64,000 bases of DNA from Centrapalus pauciflorus. Taxonomy: Eukaryota > Streptophyta > Magnoliopsida > Asterales > Asteraceae. The stretch is taken from NCBI GenBank assembly GCA_020465985.1, contig JAANYP010002964.1, positions 319,501-383,500 of the forward strand. Direction: 5' to 3'. This document shows positions 10,960 to 23,492 of the stretch, one piece after another. Both the position numbers and the translations under genes were made by a program. Positions within the stretch are counted from its first letter, which is position 1. Each line of letters starts with the position of its first letter. The notes below the pieces were generated by a model. The model saw only the letters and a list, made by a program, of their open reading frames with translations. It had not been told where the DNA came from and made no database searches.

Positions 10960-12110
10960 AAGATAAGTTAAAGTAAAAACACGAAAGAATGTGCTTTTTA
11001 ACGTGAAAAACACGTGAAAATGATGTCATCGATATCCAGCGGTGATAACAAGATCGAATGGCGTCAGATGCAATCAAAGAACGCGAAGAATGCATGAAGA
11101 ACACACTTTTGTGTGTTAGGTTTGGCCGAATTGTGATGCGTGGGAGGGGAGGTGATTTTTGATCATTTTATAGATTTTCAAAGATTGACCTCCGTAGAAA
11201 CAAAGTCTGATGAAGATTTATAGATTTAAATTTTTATTTTTGTATACTTGCTTCACACTTTATTTGTAAAATTATTTTTCATGTATAAAGAGGAGATTGT
11301 TAGGTATTAATTATAGATGTGAAAACAATAATAATTAGATGTTCGAGAACTAATATGGTAATTAGGAGAAAGTTATGAAAGTTAGTATATAAGAGAATTT
11401 CCAAGAGAACCCACCATCTCCGGTTAACCACCGACCAACACAAGCCCAAAATACAAACGAAATTAAAGAACACTAATAAATACACACTCAATGAAAACGG
11501 GAAATTATATAAACACATGAACATACACGAAACCTAGAACATTCTTCAAACTCATATGAATACGAAATCAAACTAAGAAGATAAAAACTGAATGTGAAAA
11601 TCAAAATATGAAACATAGATGAACAAAAGCCCTAAATCTTAATCGATTTCTTATATGAAATCGATTCCATAAAGTGATTTTCAGATACAAATCAAGAACC
11701 TCTACCAGCCTTAAAAAAAAAAGAACCCTAATCGGCCTGGAACCAAAAACACGAAAAGAAGGGTGATCCTGCTAGCGAGGCTGGTAGTCGACGAGTCTGG
11801 CTTGGAGCTTCATCCGGAACAAGTCTAGATTTGGAGCTTCATTGTTTTTATTCTCTTTAATCTTAAATTCAAAAACTTGAATTTTTTTTACACATAATGG
11901 CCATGTGGACACCACATAAGCATATATTTGTCACGTGGATATCATATGTGTGCCATGTAGTCACAATAACCAGTTAAATCGGAAACGTATCATATTCGTG
12001 AGATTTTATTGGTTGCGGATTTATTAAAGCAAAATAATAGTCGGAAGGTTTAATAATAGAATCATACAAGTTTTAGGTTTTTTTCCACAAAAATCACTTT
12101 TAAAAACCCA
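10960..12110. other. Intergenic DNA, possibly including a Copia-type PPT/LTR start
   Basis: At 11289-11300 AGAGGAGATTGTTAGG looks like a polypurine tract followed by an LTR start on the + strand, as in Copia elements. No matching LTR end or coding region was found, so this is weak. The rest shows no gene. Confidence 0.3.
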
Positions 12111-12517
12111 CATGGTGTACTTTAGTGTAGTGTCATTTAAACCAACTTTTTTAAAACCCAAAGCACAATCCAGGAGTCAATTAGTCAATTTCAACACCTT
12201 AATCTATAAGTTAACTCTATTGTTATTCCTACTTTTGCCTTACTCCATTGCTATTTTCTTCCACTTGCCTCTTCCACCTCAAATCCTCAATTTAAGCAAT
12301 TGAAAATTATAAAACATTTTCCCCCTTTTCATGCCCTAATTATACTCCTCTTGTCTTTTTTTTCTTTCCGTTCTTGGAGAAACAAAAAAACAATCTTTTC
12401 TTCAACCCACTGGAAACCAACTTGGAATTCCACCAGTTAATGTATAAATTTCCAATCAATGAGGGTCAAAGATTCATGATGTTTTCAGCATTTGAGTCAA
12501 CTCAAATTCCACCGAAT

Positions 12518-12819
12518 CTCTTCACAATAGGTTCACTTTCTTGATTTTCTTTTGCAAATTGTGATCTTTCGTAAATTTCGGCTACTGGGTTTCTTTAATT
12601 TTAGGGATTTTTATGGGTTTTATGTGTTGTCGTTTCATAAAAATCGAACCTTTTGTCTGCTTGTAGCCCTACAATTCAACTGCATTTCTCTTCAACAGGT
12701 TCATTTTCTTGATTTTTATTCGGTTCTGGCAATTGGGTTTCTGTAGTTTTGGGATATTCAATAGTTTGATGTGTTGTCGATTCAGAGATATCGAAACTTT
12801 TGCTGCTTTGAAGCCATAG
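12518..12819 (+). repeat. Tandemly duplicated leader of the GlcAT14 gene
   Basis: Two diverged copies lie head to tail: 12518-12670 and 12688-12819. Both start CTCTTCA, share AGGTTCA(C/T)TTTCTTGATTTT, then TGGGTTTCT, then ATGTGTTGTCG, and end in a GTAGCCCTA / AAGCCATAG motif. The second copy stops immediately before the ATG at 12820. AACAG at 12695-12699 could act as an acceptor for a leader intron, but no donor is proven. This is probably the 5' untranslated region. Confidence 0.72.
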
Positions 12820-15800
12820 ATGTCAATTTTCGGTAGGAATTTCAAGAAACATGCTAATGCTTATTCAGGGAGGATATACAATAGTGATAGAAAATGGATG
12901 ATCCCTTTTTTTGTGAGCTTTCTTGTTTGGATCACTTTAATTTCAGCTGCTGTTTTGGGGTTTTATTCATCATCAACAACATCATCATCGTCATCATACA
13001 ATCAAGATTTATTGAATTTTGATATAGTGAAATCAGAGGATTCTGGTGGGTATTTTGTTGAAATGAATATGGAGAAACTTAATGAATTTCCCAAAGAAAA
13101 AGCTCCGAGATTAGCTTACCTTATTTCGGGTACAAAAGGTGATAGCAAGAGGATGATGAGAACTTTGCAAGCTGTTTATCATCCAAGAAATCAATACATT
13201 TTGCATATGGATCTCGAGGCTCCGCCTCGAGAAAGATTGGAGTTGACAATGGCGGTTAAGAATGATCCGACATTTTCTGAAGTTGAGAATGTTAGAGTAA
13301 TGGCTCAGTCAAATTTAGTGACTTATAAGGGCCCGACGATGATTGCAACGACCCTTCAAGCCATTGCAATTTTGTTGAAGGAGAGCTTGAATTGGGATTG
13401 GTTTATAAATCTTAGTGCTTCGGATTATCCTCTTGTGACACAAGATGGTGAGTTTGAAAATTCTCTTATCATAAACTGCTTGGTTTGGTAGAATTTTTTC
13501 TTGTTGATGGTCTATTAAAACATGACTTTTGGGTGCTACTTTTTAGGTGCTTTTATAATTGTGTTTGATTGTGTGGGGAAAAAGGAAATGAATTGTGGAG
13601 GTATTGATGCTTTTAATCTAAGGAAAATTGCATGTAAAACGAATGTACGTTGGATTTCATTACTTAAGAGCCAATGCCATAATTTATGATCCAATAAGGA
13701 TATGGTTATTAATAATAGAAATTGACTTTCGGTGGGTTCCCTTATCAAGTTTGTTGTTTCGATTATAAAGTTATAATATAGCCCTTAAACATCGATGTTG
13801 GAAGACATTTTCTAAAATAGAAATCGACTGAAAGGACATCTCTTATAAGTTTCAGTTTACGGCTTTAGAGGCTTGTAGCATATAGCATGCCCACCAGGAT
13901 GAAAACAAGATGGCAATGACACCGTTGATTGAATATAGCTTATCTTTCTTTAGGTGATACCTTATATGAGATTAGTTGTGCCGATTGTGTAACTTGATTG
14001 TTATATAATTAGAGGCATGCCCTTGCTTAAGTGATAAAAAGAAATCGTTATTGTACTATAGAAAGGGAGACATTAGTGCACATAAACACTTCAGTTTGTG
14101 ACGTTTAGAGGATAGCTAAATATGCAATGAACTTTGTGAAAGCTTTGGTCTCGTCACTCGGCATGTGCTCACCCATAAACAGTGGTTTAGAATATAGCTA
14201 TATATGCAATGAACTTTGCGAAAGCTTTGGTCTCGTCACTCGACTTGTGCTCACCCATAAACGGTGGTTTACTAATCATATGAATTTTTATTTCTGCTTA
14301 TTTCTCCATATTGAATACTCAGCAAGACAGCAAGTCCCCTCATGAACTCATTTTTGCTTATTTATTTTTCTTGAGGGCAAATTTTTCGTGACGAAGTTAT
14401 CTATTGATTGCCTTTAATCAAAATAAATTCGTTTATCATATTGATTTGGGATAGTAAGATTCCTCAAGTTCTCTATGTTGAAGATTATTTTTAGATAGGC
14501 CAAATTGTACATAAAAGGAAAGTCCTTTTTAGTCAACTAATTTTAAAGGGAACGTACTGTCAATATCTGCATTTAAGAGCCATTGTTATAAGTTTATCAG
14601 TTTCAGTTTATGCATCCAAATTCGTTATTTGATTATAGACTTATAACATGACCTCTTAGGTTGATTTTGAAAGTACTTTTCTTGAAATAGAAATTCATCA
14701 TAAGTACTTTCCATTTCCTTGCAATTTTCCCTTTCATAATTTCCTCTTTTTCTTTGTAACTTTTCATGTTATTATCTACTTGATCACCTATTATCATTGT
14801 TACATATAAGTTTATGGTATTGATTTGGGTGTGTAAGATTCCCTTATTTTCTCTCTATGGAGGTTTGTTTAGATATTTGATAAATCAGCAACCAATATAG
14901 GGGCCTGTTTGTTTGCTTCAGAACAGAATGGTTCATAACAAAGCCTCTGATTCGCTCAGCATTGGAGGTGTTTAGTAAACAAAAAAGTTACATGCTGAAT
15001 GATTAAAAAATGCTGACCTATACAGCATGGAAATGATGCTGAACGATGCAATTGTTCATTTTTTGACCTTAATACCCTCTGTTTCAACAAAATGATAAAA
15101 ATGGTGATGTTAAATGAAAACCAATCAAATTTCTCAAATGAAAAACTTAAATAATAAACCTACATGTATGAGCAATGGAGGGGGAGAAAGAGGAGGAAAG
15201 ATGGGTGAGGTTGTGGTGTTAAATGATGGAGGTGAGGCGAAGCTCCAGTGTTGCGTGGAGGGGGTGATGGTGCTGCAACAATGCGTGAAGGAGGCATCAG
15301 TGATGTGATGTGTGAAGCAGACGATGATTTTGTCCTCCGATGATGTGTGGAAGAGGTCTTGTGGTATTTCTTGGAGGAGGCGAGGCGATGTTAAGTGAGG
15401 AGACTGGAGAGGCCGTGGAAGATGCAGAGCGAAGAAGAAACTTTGGGAAGTGGGAACTCTGGGCATTGACGATAAAAATTGAAAAGACGAATTGGAATTG
15501 ATGGTGTACTGCTGGTGGCCTCATTGGTGGTTTTTAGTTTTTAGAATTAATAACAATAATAAATAATAATAATTATTGTTGTTATTTAAATAAAATTAAG
15601 TGATAAGTTTTTCATAGTTGTTTTTATATAATGTATTTAAAGAAACCATATAAAGGTCAAAATGGTAATTATCATTATTCAGTATATAGAGCTAAAATTA
15701 AACATCCTATATTTATTCGGAACCAATCTTACTCAGCATCTCTGAATCATTCAAAGCTTTGAATCATTTGGCGCTTAATGATTTAGCAGTCACCAAACGA

Positions 15801-18800
15801 CCCCTTACTTAAACTATGTTTTGAACCACCAAGGGTTGTTTATGTGGTTAATCATAAAGGATTGGGAAGTTGGAGGTCCAATGTTCAAATCTTGATTCTT
15901 GGCTAGTGGAAAAAGAGTGAATGAGGTGCTATTTGTTTTATAAGATGTTAAATGTCTAAAGTCTGAAATCACTTCTGAAATTTAAGAAGTGACCTTAAAG
16001 TCTGAAATCTAAAATCAGAATTCACGTCTGAAATTGAACGGACCGAACCTTGAAGTATGAATTTCAAAAATTTAAGATTATTAATTAAGTTGTAAGTTTT
16101 AAATTAATAATATGTTAATTAACATATTAATATAATTTAATATTTTAATTAATTAACGTGTACTTTTTATAAATGTAAATTAAATGAACTTATATTTGAA
16201 TGGAGTTTCTTTCATAGAAACAATTATATTAATTTATACTAAATTAAATTAATTTATACAAAAACCTGTAAACTAAAATAATTTAATAATTTAATTAATT
16301 AGATTAAATAATTATTTTTAATTAATTAAATTAAATAGTTTTTTTATGAATAATTAAATTAAATAGATTTTTTTATTAATTAAATTAAGTATTTTAATCA
16401 TTTAAACTAAATTTAATATTTTAATTAAATAAAATATTGATTTAATTTAGAAAAAAAAAGTTTCAGACCTTAATTTCAAATTTCAGATGGAAGTCTACCT
16501 CTTAAAATTCTGACATAATTTCAGATGTCCTAAGATCTAAGTCTAGAATGTAACAAATAGTCTGAAATCAACCTAAGGGCCTATTTGTTTGATTTTTCCA
16601 TTAAGTTTTGTTTAGATTAAGTTATCTATCTGGAATAAGCTAACTATCTGGATAATCGTTGTTTGTTAATGCATTGAATAATCTGTCTGAATGAAAGAAA
16701 GTTACCAATTTACCCTTCAGTCTAGTAATCTTTTAACAACAAACATAACAATAAAATGGACATATAAATTACATGCAACTCTAAATACTTGAGGAGTCAA
16801 GCCAACAAAACCACAAAATGTTAAGAGGTTGGTTAAAGTTATAAAAAAAAAAATGTTAACCCAATAATGGGTTATGGGGGTTGATTTTCAGGAGAGTACA
16901 TGTGAAAGACTTGTTGAGTCAAAACCAAAAATCTCAACATTAGCAAAATCAAATAGGAACTCAAATTAGGGAAGGAACTCTGCAGTAAAGCTTGGGAATG
17001 AAAAAGAAACTTAATCAAACGCTTGGGAATCAAAAGAGGACATCAAATCAAACACAAAATGCCAACATATGATAGAGGAGAAAACACAGCGTGAAAATGG
17101 GGGTTGCGGTGGTAGAGGACAATTGTATCTCATCGGTAGTGATGGAAGAAAATTAGAGCATGAATGGGGCAACGATGAGGACAGATGGTAGGGCAGTTGC
17201 ATGTCACTGTCAATATAAACGAGCAGTGAAAATGACTTAAGATCCTTTCATTGAGAAGATGAAGTGGGAGGGTTGCTGTGATGGGATCAACCAACGTTAG
17301 TGTGAGGAAGATGGTAGCAGATGGGAAAACATGACGGTGGGGTGATACAGTAAAGTGGGAGGTTTGTTGTGAGGAAGATGGGTAGCAGACAAGAAAGCAT
17401 AAAACTACTGAAGGATAAACTTGGAATAACTAGTATTAAATCGTGGCTGAACCTGGATCACATACATTTTAAGACTTATTAGGATGACTGACCGAATTTT
17501 TTTGCTCAAACTTCAAGCCATAAACAAACATGCAGACCAAATTTTTATGACCATTCAGTCCAATTCTGTCATTATCAAACATCCCCTAAGTCTGAAATGT
17601 AAGAAACAATCTTAAATCATTTAAGATCTGAATTTTAAGATGGGATAAAGTCATACAAATGTATGCTACTTCACTGAAATTATTGATATGACTAATGCAG
17701 TTTTTATTTTACATTTTTACCCGGTTGATACTCGTACTTGGATTTTATTGTTGATATAATACATTTGGTGACCAGTTACCGGTGTTAATTTTTTATTTTG
17801 AGATAAAGTCGTACAAATGGATGCTACTTTACTGAAATTATCTATATGACTAATGCAATTTTTTTTTGCTCGGATGATACTCATACTTGGATTTTATTGT
17901 TGATATTGGTGACTGGTTACCGGTTCCACCGATAAAACTTTATTTTTTAATATTTTAATTTTTTTTTTAAAATGACGTGGATTGAACCACCCATTTTATC
18001 TTCTTCATCAACCGGAGATTGAAACATCATCCCCGATGGTTTCCTAAAATGCTACAATAAAGTCTTCAAACCAAAAACATCATCGCCTCCGGTCGTCTCC
18101 TTCCATCGTCTCATTCATGACCTTAGCATCCGATCATCTCCACCGCAACACTATCCCCTGTATTCGCATCTCGTGGTTACATTTTTGGAATCGATTTTGA
18201 TTTTTGCATCTTGTGTTTATGGGTGTTTGGTGGTTAACATTTTGAAATCAAATGTACAAAGAGTTTGGGATTAGGTACAAACATCAATTTCAATTTCATT
18301 TACTGTGTTGTTGTCACTTTATTGGTTTCGATTTTGAGCGTTTGGGTTCCGAAATCACAAGATTCATGGTTCAAAATCAACTCGATTGCTTATCTAAATG
18401 TTCCAATCTCGATTCCGATTTTGATTTTGTCATGTGTAAGGTTCTAGATCTGGATTTAAATATCTGAGTTTTTATGGATTTTATGTTCATATTCTCGGTT
18501 TTTTAGTTTCAAATTGAACATGCAAGAAAAGAATAAACAACAACAATAATAATAATGTAAGTGCCATGTCATCGTTTGAATACACAAAAACCGCCATATC
18601 AGCATACTTACCGGTCATACGTAAGTATCATCCGGTTAAAAGAAAAAGTAAATTAGTCATATTGATAATTTCAGTATAGTAACATACATTTGTATTACTA
18701 TTGTAAGTTTCATGTCATAAAAAATATGTCATGTCATTGTTTGAATCAACAAAATTGCCATGTCAGCATAATTACCGGTCACACGTTCCATATCGACAGG

Positions 18801-21800
18801 TCACCTTTGAGTACAAGTACCATCCGGTTAAAAGAAAAAGTAAATTAGTCATATCGATAAGTTCAGTAAAGTAACACACATTTGTATGACTTTAATCCTT
18901 CTTTTAAGACAAATTAAGATTTGAAAATGTCAAAACAAACGGGACCTAACAAACAACCTTTGTATGGCATTGGCAGTTAGAGAGCTTTAACTGATTTGAA
19001 TATGTGTGACAGTGGATTCAGACCCTATGGATTAGACAATTACTCAATCCAAGGTTCCATACACAAAAAATGGTATAACTATTGGAGTTAAGTTTGATCC
19101 TTCATCAAAGAAAGATAATAGTTGGATAAGTATGTTTCATATGCAAGTTTCATTTGACGTCTGATCCATGAAAGAAAAATCGTTGTGAAAAAGTTGAGCG
19201 TGTCACTACTCACAAGTTCAGGCTTAAACGGGGTTCAAAGTTAACTCGCTTATTGATTTTGTGCTAATCCCTCTTCCACTTTGCAATTATTACAAGCAAT
19301 CATCTTTCACATAATTATAATAGCAGTCAATGATATATATGAAATGCAGGCATTTTTGCAATATGCAAGAAAGACAGTTGCTTACTATGTTATTGCATTT
19401 TTGTAATCTATTCATCTTTTTGATTGTGCAGATTTGCTACATGTTTTCTCTAATTTGTCAAGAACTCTCAATTTCATTGAACATACAAAGCTTACAGGAT
19501 GGAAACTGTAAGCAAATACCAGAAATGCTTTTTCTTTGGTATAATCTTGTTTCTTATGAGCAGAGATACAGGAAAGATAGTTGTTGATAGTTGATACGTA
19601 TATGCTCGTTTTTCTAGGAACCAGAGGGCAAAACCGATTATTGTTGATCCAGGTCTTTATTTGTCGAAGAAATCAGACCTTGCAATCACTTCACAACGTA
19701 GATCTCTTCCTACATCCTTCAAATTGTTCACTGGTAAGATCTTTATACTCTCTGTTTTTATTTTTGGCTTTTAGGTCAAACTAACCATTTCTTTATCATA
19801 AAACCGATAAAGATTCTTTGAAGTTGTCAGCAATATAGTCATGGCTATGTTAAAGTTTTCAGCAATTAGCCATATTATATTCGAATTTGATAAGTAGTTT
19901 TTTTGGTTTTGACCTGAGAGTCAAAGTTCTTTTTGGAATGAATTCGGTTTTCATTTATAGGTTAGAAAATTAACGTATATCTTGACATCTGGTTTCTGAA
20001 CATCCTACAACATCGATCGTGAGTATGGATTTTAGCTTCTTAAGGGGTTTTGGATGTGTGTTTTGAAAATTGAATACATGATATCAATAATCAGAATCAG
20101 GATAATTTGCCATGATAAAATGGTTTGCAGGAAATAGTGTTTGGCTTCTACTATATGAAGTTACAATCTGATGATTATTGTATGAGTGTTCTCGCAAATT
20201 CTAATTACTTAAAGATTAATAAATAAAATGACAAAATCAGATATCAGTTTTTTTTTTTTTTTTGCAAATTTACCTAAGGGGGAATGAATTTTGAAGGAAT
20301 TATAGTTTGTTTACGGTCTATTTGAATTTTGGATTACAAAAACAATTTATATAAGTGCGTTTAGATTCCATCAAATTCTATGGTTAAAGGAATATATCAT
20401 TCCTTGCTATTTGTAAATGAATTTAGATTCCTAACATTTCACACACTTCATACTCTTAGCTAGCATTAAACGCCATTTCACACACTTATTATCAGATTCC
20501 GATTTATTTGATCCCCTGAATAATCAAAGATCGAATCAGTTTAAGGGGGTCTTTGGATTTGTGTTCTCCGAAAGTGTTTCAAAAAGTGCTACCTTTTGGG
20601 CATGCAAAGAGACAACCAGAAAATTGATGTTTGGTTGCTTCACAAAATTTTGTTTTTCTAGATTTTTAAAAGGGTTAATTGCATTAAAAGGTAACGTACT
20701 TATGACTGATTGTTATTTTAGGCAATGAACTAAATTTTTCCTCTATAGAAAGGTAATACACTTCTACAATTTTGTAGAATGGGTAATTTCTTGTTTTTAT
20801 TGACACTTTAACCAACATTTTTTGATGACATGTTATCGCTAAAAATCAAACTTACACTTTTTAAAAGATATTTTAGAAGCATGTTACCTTTCTATGAGTG
20901 CAACCTTAGTTTATTACTTGAAATAGAAATTAGCCACAAGTACATTACCTTTTTATGCAAGTAACCCTTTTTAAGACATTAAAAGCTTGTAATGACCCTC
21001 AAAACGCAAATCCAAATACTCCTTTACCCAAACGGCCAAGCATTAAAAATTGGGGTTAAAATTGAAAAAAACCAACAATCTTCATTTTCGTGATTAATTC
21101 CTTGAACTTCTTTTTTCCGACTATTTAAGTTCTTGGACATTTTGTCTTATTCAAAAATGTATATTTTATAAACTAGTAAAATAGTTGGTTTATTGAATGA
21201 TTTAATATTGAAAAAAACCAACTACTTTTCTCTATTTCTATGATTGAAGTCACTCGACTTTCTGTTTTATTGTTCAAGTCCCTCCACCACTTACCGGTGG
21301 ATGACCTATTATACAAGTCAAATATATAGTTATGACTAAGACAAAAAAAAACATATCTTGAGACTTAAACAGTTGAAAACAACGTTGAGAGATTTAATCG
21401 GGAAAATGAAAGAAAGAAAGTTGGTTTTTTTAGTTATGTTAATTGGTTGAGTTGATGCTTCGTTTAGTCGGTCCATGCATAAAATGCATGTACCGTGTGG
21501 AAATTGTGCTTTAGTACATGTACATTCGATGTTTCGTGCCTAAAGTCTTTGTAACAATTGTTCTTGCAGGCTCCGCGTGGGTAATGCTAACACGATCTTT
21601 CGTGGAATACTGTATATGGGGATGGGATAATTTTCCGAGAACCATTTTAATGTACTACACGAACTTTGTCTCTTCTCCGGAAGGCTACTTTCACACCATT
21701 ATTTGCAACACCGAAGAATTCAGTAACACTGCAATAAGCCATGATCTTCATTACATCGCATGGGACTACCCTCCGAAGCAGCACCCACGATACTTGACCA

Positions 21801-22081
21801 TCAAAGACTTTGAAAAAATGGTCAATAGTAGCGCGCCGTTTGCTAGGAAGTTTCCAAAGGATGATGTCGTTCTTGACAAGATTGATCAAGAACTTTTGGG
21901 TCGTACGCATCGGTTTGCTCATGGTGCGTGGTGTGTTGGGGGCTCGGATCATGGGTCAGACCCTTGTGCTGTTCGTGGTGATGATTCGGTTTTCAAGCCG
22001 GGACCTGGTGCTACGAGGTTGAATGAACTGGTTGCGCAGCTTTTGTCGGATGAGTTTCGAAGCAAACGTTGTCCGTCGTGA
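12820..22081 (+). CDS. GLCAT14: GT14-family beta-glucuronosyltransferase (GlcAT14 type), four exons, 443 aa
   Basis: Family role: transfers glucuronic acid to galactan side chains of arabinogalactan proteins in the Golgi. Exons are 12820-13447, 19432-19507, 19618-19733 and 21570-22081. Junctions are G|GTGAGT, CT|GTAAGC and G|GTAAGA with CAG or TAG acceptors, phases 1, 2 and 1; the total is 1332 nt with a TGA stop. The start ATG gives a short cytosolic tail, a membrane anchor at about residues 26-49, a serine-rich stem, then the GT14 catalytic domain from about residue 97 (RLAYLISGTKGD) through HMDLEA (129-134) and NLSASDYPLVTQDD (197-210). Later come VDPGLYLSKKSD, the GSAW block at the start of exon 4 and the PPKQHP block. 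Full family length, with no lesion seen. Introns 1 (5984 bp) and 3 (1836 bp) are enlarged by transposons. Which paralogue (A, B or C) it is cannot be told. Confidence 0.93.
14115..14273. repeat. 82-bp tandem duplication in intron 1 of the GlcAT14 gene
   Basis: Two copies of a unit starting TATGCAATGAACTTTG at 14121 and 14203 (period 82 bp) differ at only a few positions. It lies within intron 1. The ORF over it is not a gene. Confidence 0.85.
14900..15804. mobile_element. MITE-like element, GGGGCCTGTTTG / CCAAACGACCCC ends
   Basis: A roughly 905-bp element in intron 1 of the GlcAT14 gene. Left end GGGGCCTGTTTGTTTGCTTC and right end CACCAAACGACCCC are inverted. Flanking ATA and TTA are a poor match to the 3-bp TTA/TAA duplication of PIF/Harbinger elements. 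A G-rich interior block (15170-15530) contrasts with the AT-rich surroundings and may be captured host sequence; its ORFs show no known domain. Confidence 0.6.
15927..16562. mobile_element. MITE-like element with GGTGCTATTTGTTT ends
   Basis: Left GGTGCTATTTGTTTTATAAG and right GTAACAAATAGTC are imperfect inverted ends. The interior is rich in TCTGAAAT/ATTTCAGA words, and the centre (16080-16440) is almost pure A/T. A relative lies at about 32247-32530 inside another element. The target duplication is not resolved. Confidence 0.5.
16576..17586. mobile_element. PIF/Harbinger-like MITE with TAA duplication
   Basis: Left end GGGCCTATTTGTTTGA and right end TCAAACATCCCC are inverted, and TAA stands directly on both sides (16573-16575 and 17587-17589). 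Both flanks carry the TCTGAAAT words of the neighbouring 15927-16562 family, so it seems to have inserted next to or into such an element. It is in intron 1 of the GlcAT14 gene. A G-rich block at 17080-17400 has no recognisable protein. Confidence 0.62.
17642..18901. mobile_element. Mutator-like element with doubled terminal repeats
   Basis: The left terminus GGGATAAAGTCATACAAATG is inverted at the right (CATTTGTATGACTTTAATCC). Each end carries the terminal motif twice: left at 17642 and about 17810, right at about 18540-18670 and 18720-18899. Flanks TTTTAAGAT (17633-17641) and TTTTAAGAC (18902-18910) form a 9-bp duplication with one mismatch. The middle (17960-18480) resembles an untranslated leader of a host gene and could be captured. 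It lies in intron 1 of the GlcAT14 gene. A relative is at 23493-24649. Confidence 0.72.
18911..19431 (+). other. 3' part of GlcAT14 intron 1
   Basis: No element is recognised here. It ends in a pyrimidine-rich tract and the acceptor TTGTGCAG at 19424-19431. Confidence 0.7.
20546..21022. mobile_element. MITE with GGGGTCTTTGGATTTG ends, split by a MULE
   Basis: Left GGGGTCTTTGGATTTGTG and right CGCAAATCCAAATACTCC are inverted. The element at 20672-20967 sits inside it. It lies in intron 3 of the GlcAT14 gene. The target duplication is unclear. Confidence 0.55.
20672..20967. mobile_element. Mutator-like MITE in GlcAT14 intron 3
   Basis: A 296-bp element starting GGGTTAATTGCATTAAAAGG and ending in the inverted CCTTTTTATGCAAGTAACCC, with inverted similarity extending about 30 bp inward. 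Flanks TTTTTAAAA (20663-20671) and TTTTTAAGA (20968-20976) are a 9-bp duplication with one mismatch. Confidence 0.75.
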
Positions 22082-23492
22082 TTCGTGAAATACGTTTGAG
22101 GAACAGAAGGTGAGTTAGTTTTTGCACAACTGTACATTGGTGGTTTTTTTTTTTATAGATCAGAAGCTGATGTTTTTCTGTTTTTTTTTTAAAAATTTTA
22201 TGTTTTGTTGGTGAAAGAAAAATTCTAACTTGTAAATTTATAAGAAATCAATTGCAAGTATTTTCTTTTTGTTTCTCTCTTGGTATTTTGCTACGTATTT
22301 ACATCCCGCGATGACGTTTTTTAACGTGAATGCGTGAAGTGATATGCGTTACTAATATCTTGGTCCGGAGTAGGGCCGGGCCGTAGGGGTGACAATTTCG
22401 GCCCATTCAAGCAAACGGGTCAAATAGGTTGACGACAAAAAGTCATAAATTGTACATAAATTTGAAAATGTTTTAAAAGAACAATTTGTTTAATACACCG
22501 TTCTATAAATTTTCATCTTTTAAAAAAGTTATGTTTTAGCTTAATTCAATTAACTGTCCCGCCTGTTGGGTTTTCTAACTCGAGTAACCTTAATACCCCG
22601 AAGTAGTTGATTTGCACTAGTCGTGGATCCAAGTTTTTGTGTTTTTGACGTTGAAGGGAAAAAAAATTGTGTCGTCGAGTTCTTTTAACGAAAGAAAGGA
22701 AAGGGAATTGAAGTCTGAAACAAAATTTTCGTGTTTAGGTTTTCGGTTTTTAACTCATTGTTCATCACCCGTGACTACTTGAATTCTATCGGATTACCGC
22801 AAATCATGGTGGTGGTGTGAAGGGAGGGTTGTGGTGCTTGTCGAAGTTGACGTCAGTGGTTGATTGGTCGTGTAGAGAGATAGAGAGTGTGTGTGTCGAG
22901 TGAAAATTGAGAAAGAAAAACCCTTTTATAAACTTTAAAACGCATTTTCGGTTTCAATGTGTCTTTTGGAGAACTATGTTTTCAGTTTTGTTAAAAACTT
23001 CAACTGTAATTTAATTCTTTGTATGTACAAGTTTTAGATTGTTCTGTGGAAATTTAATTTTTGAGAAAACGTACAAACCCTAATCAATATGCTTTATATT
23101 TTCAAACTTTAATTTGTCTCAAATAATTTGTTTACTCACGTGACACATCAACAAAAAGTTGAAAATGGCATCAAGTAAATATGTACGGAACACTTGATTA
23201 AAAACTTTTCAATTCATATAATGAAACTTTGAATAATGGCATGATTTCATATACACATTTCTTAAAGTTTGATAGTATCATGGGCATTTTAATCTGTAAC
23301 ATGTGTTTGACATATAAAGAAAACCATTTGATTAATTATTTAATTACATTTTAGTTTGACGTTTATAATTTATATGTTTTTTTACAATTTTTAACTTTAG
23401 CTATGTTATAAATCTGTATTAAAAAAAAAGGTAACCTACCATCTGGGGGCTCACAGACGAGTCCCACAACCATATTATCCTATATTAATGAA
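22082..23492. other. GlcAT14 3' flank and intergenic DNA
   Basis: The 3' untranslated region follows the TGA; no single polyadenylation site stands out. At 22384 TAGGGGTGACAATTTCGGCCC is the left end of the hAT family complete at 26553-26768, but no right end is seen. Nothing coding is recognised up to 23492. Confidence 0.6.

Noticed and set aside
11289..11755. A complete Copia LTR on the + strand
   Set aside because: Only a PPT-like AGAGGAGAT and TGTTAGG start are seen; no end, partner LTR or coding region.
14127..14345. 72-codon ORF in GlcAT14 intron 1
   Set aside because: It is the 82-bp tandem duplication read in frame.
15114..15524. Opposed ORFs in the G-rich block of intron 1
   Set aside because: Composition-driven; no domain, and all lie within the MITE-like element 14900-15804.
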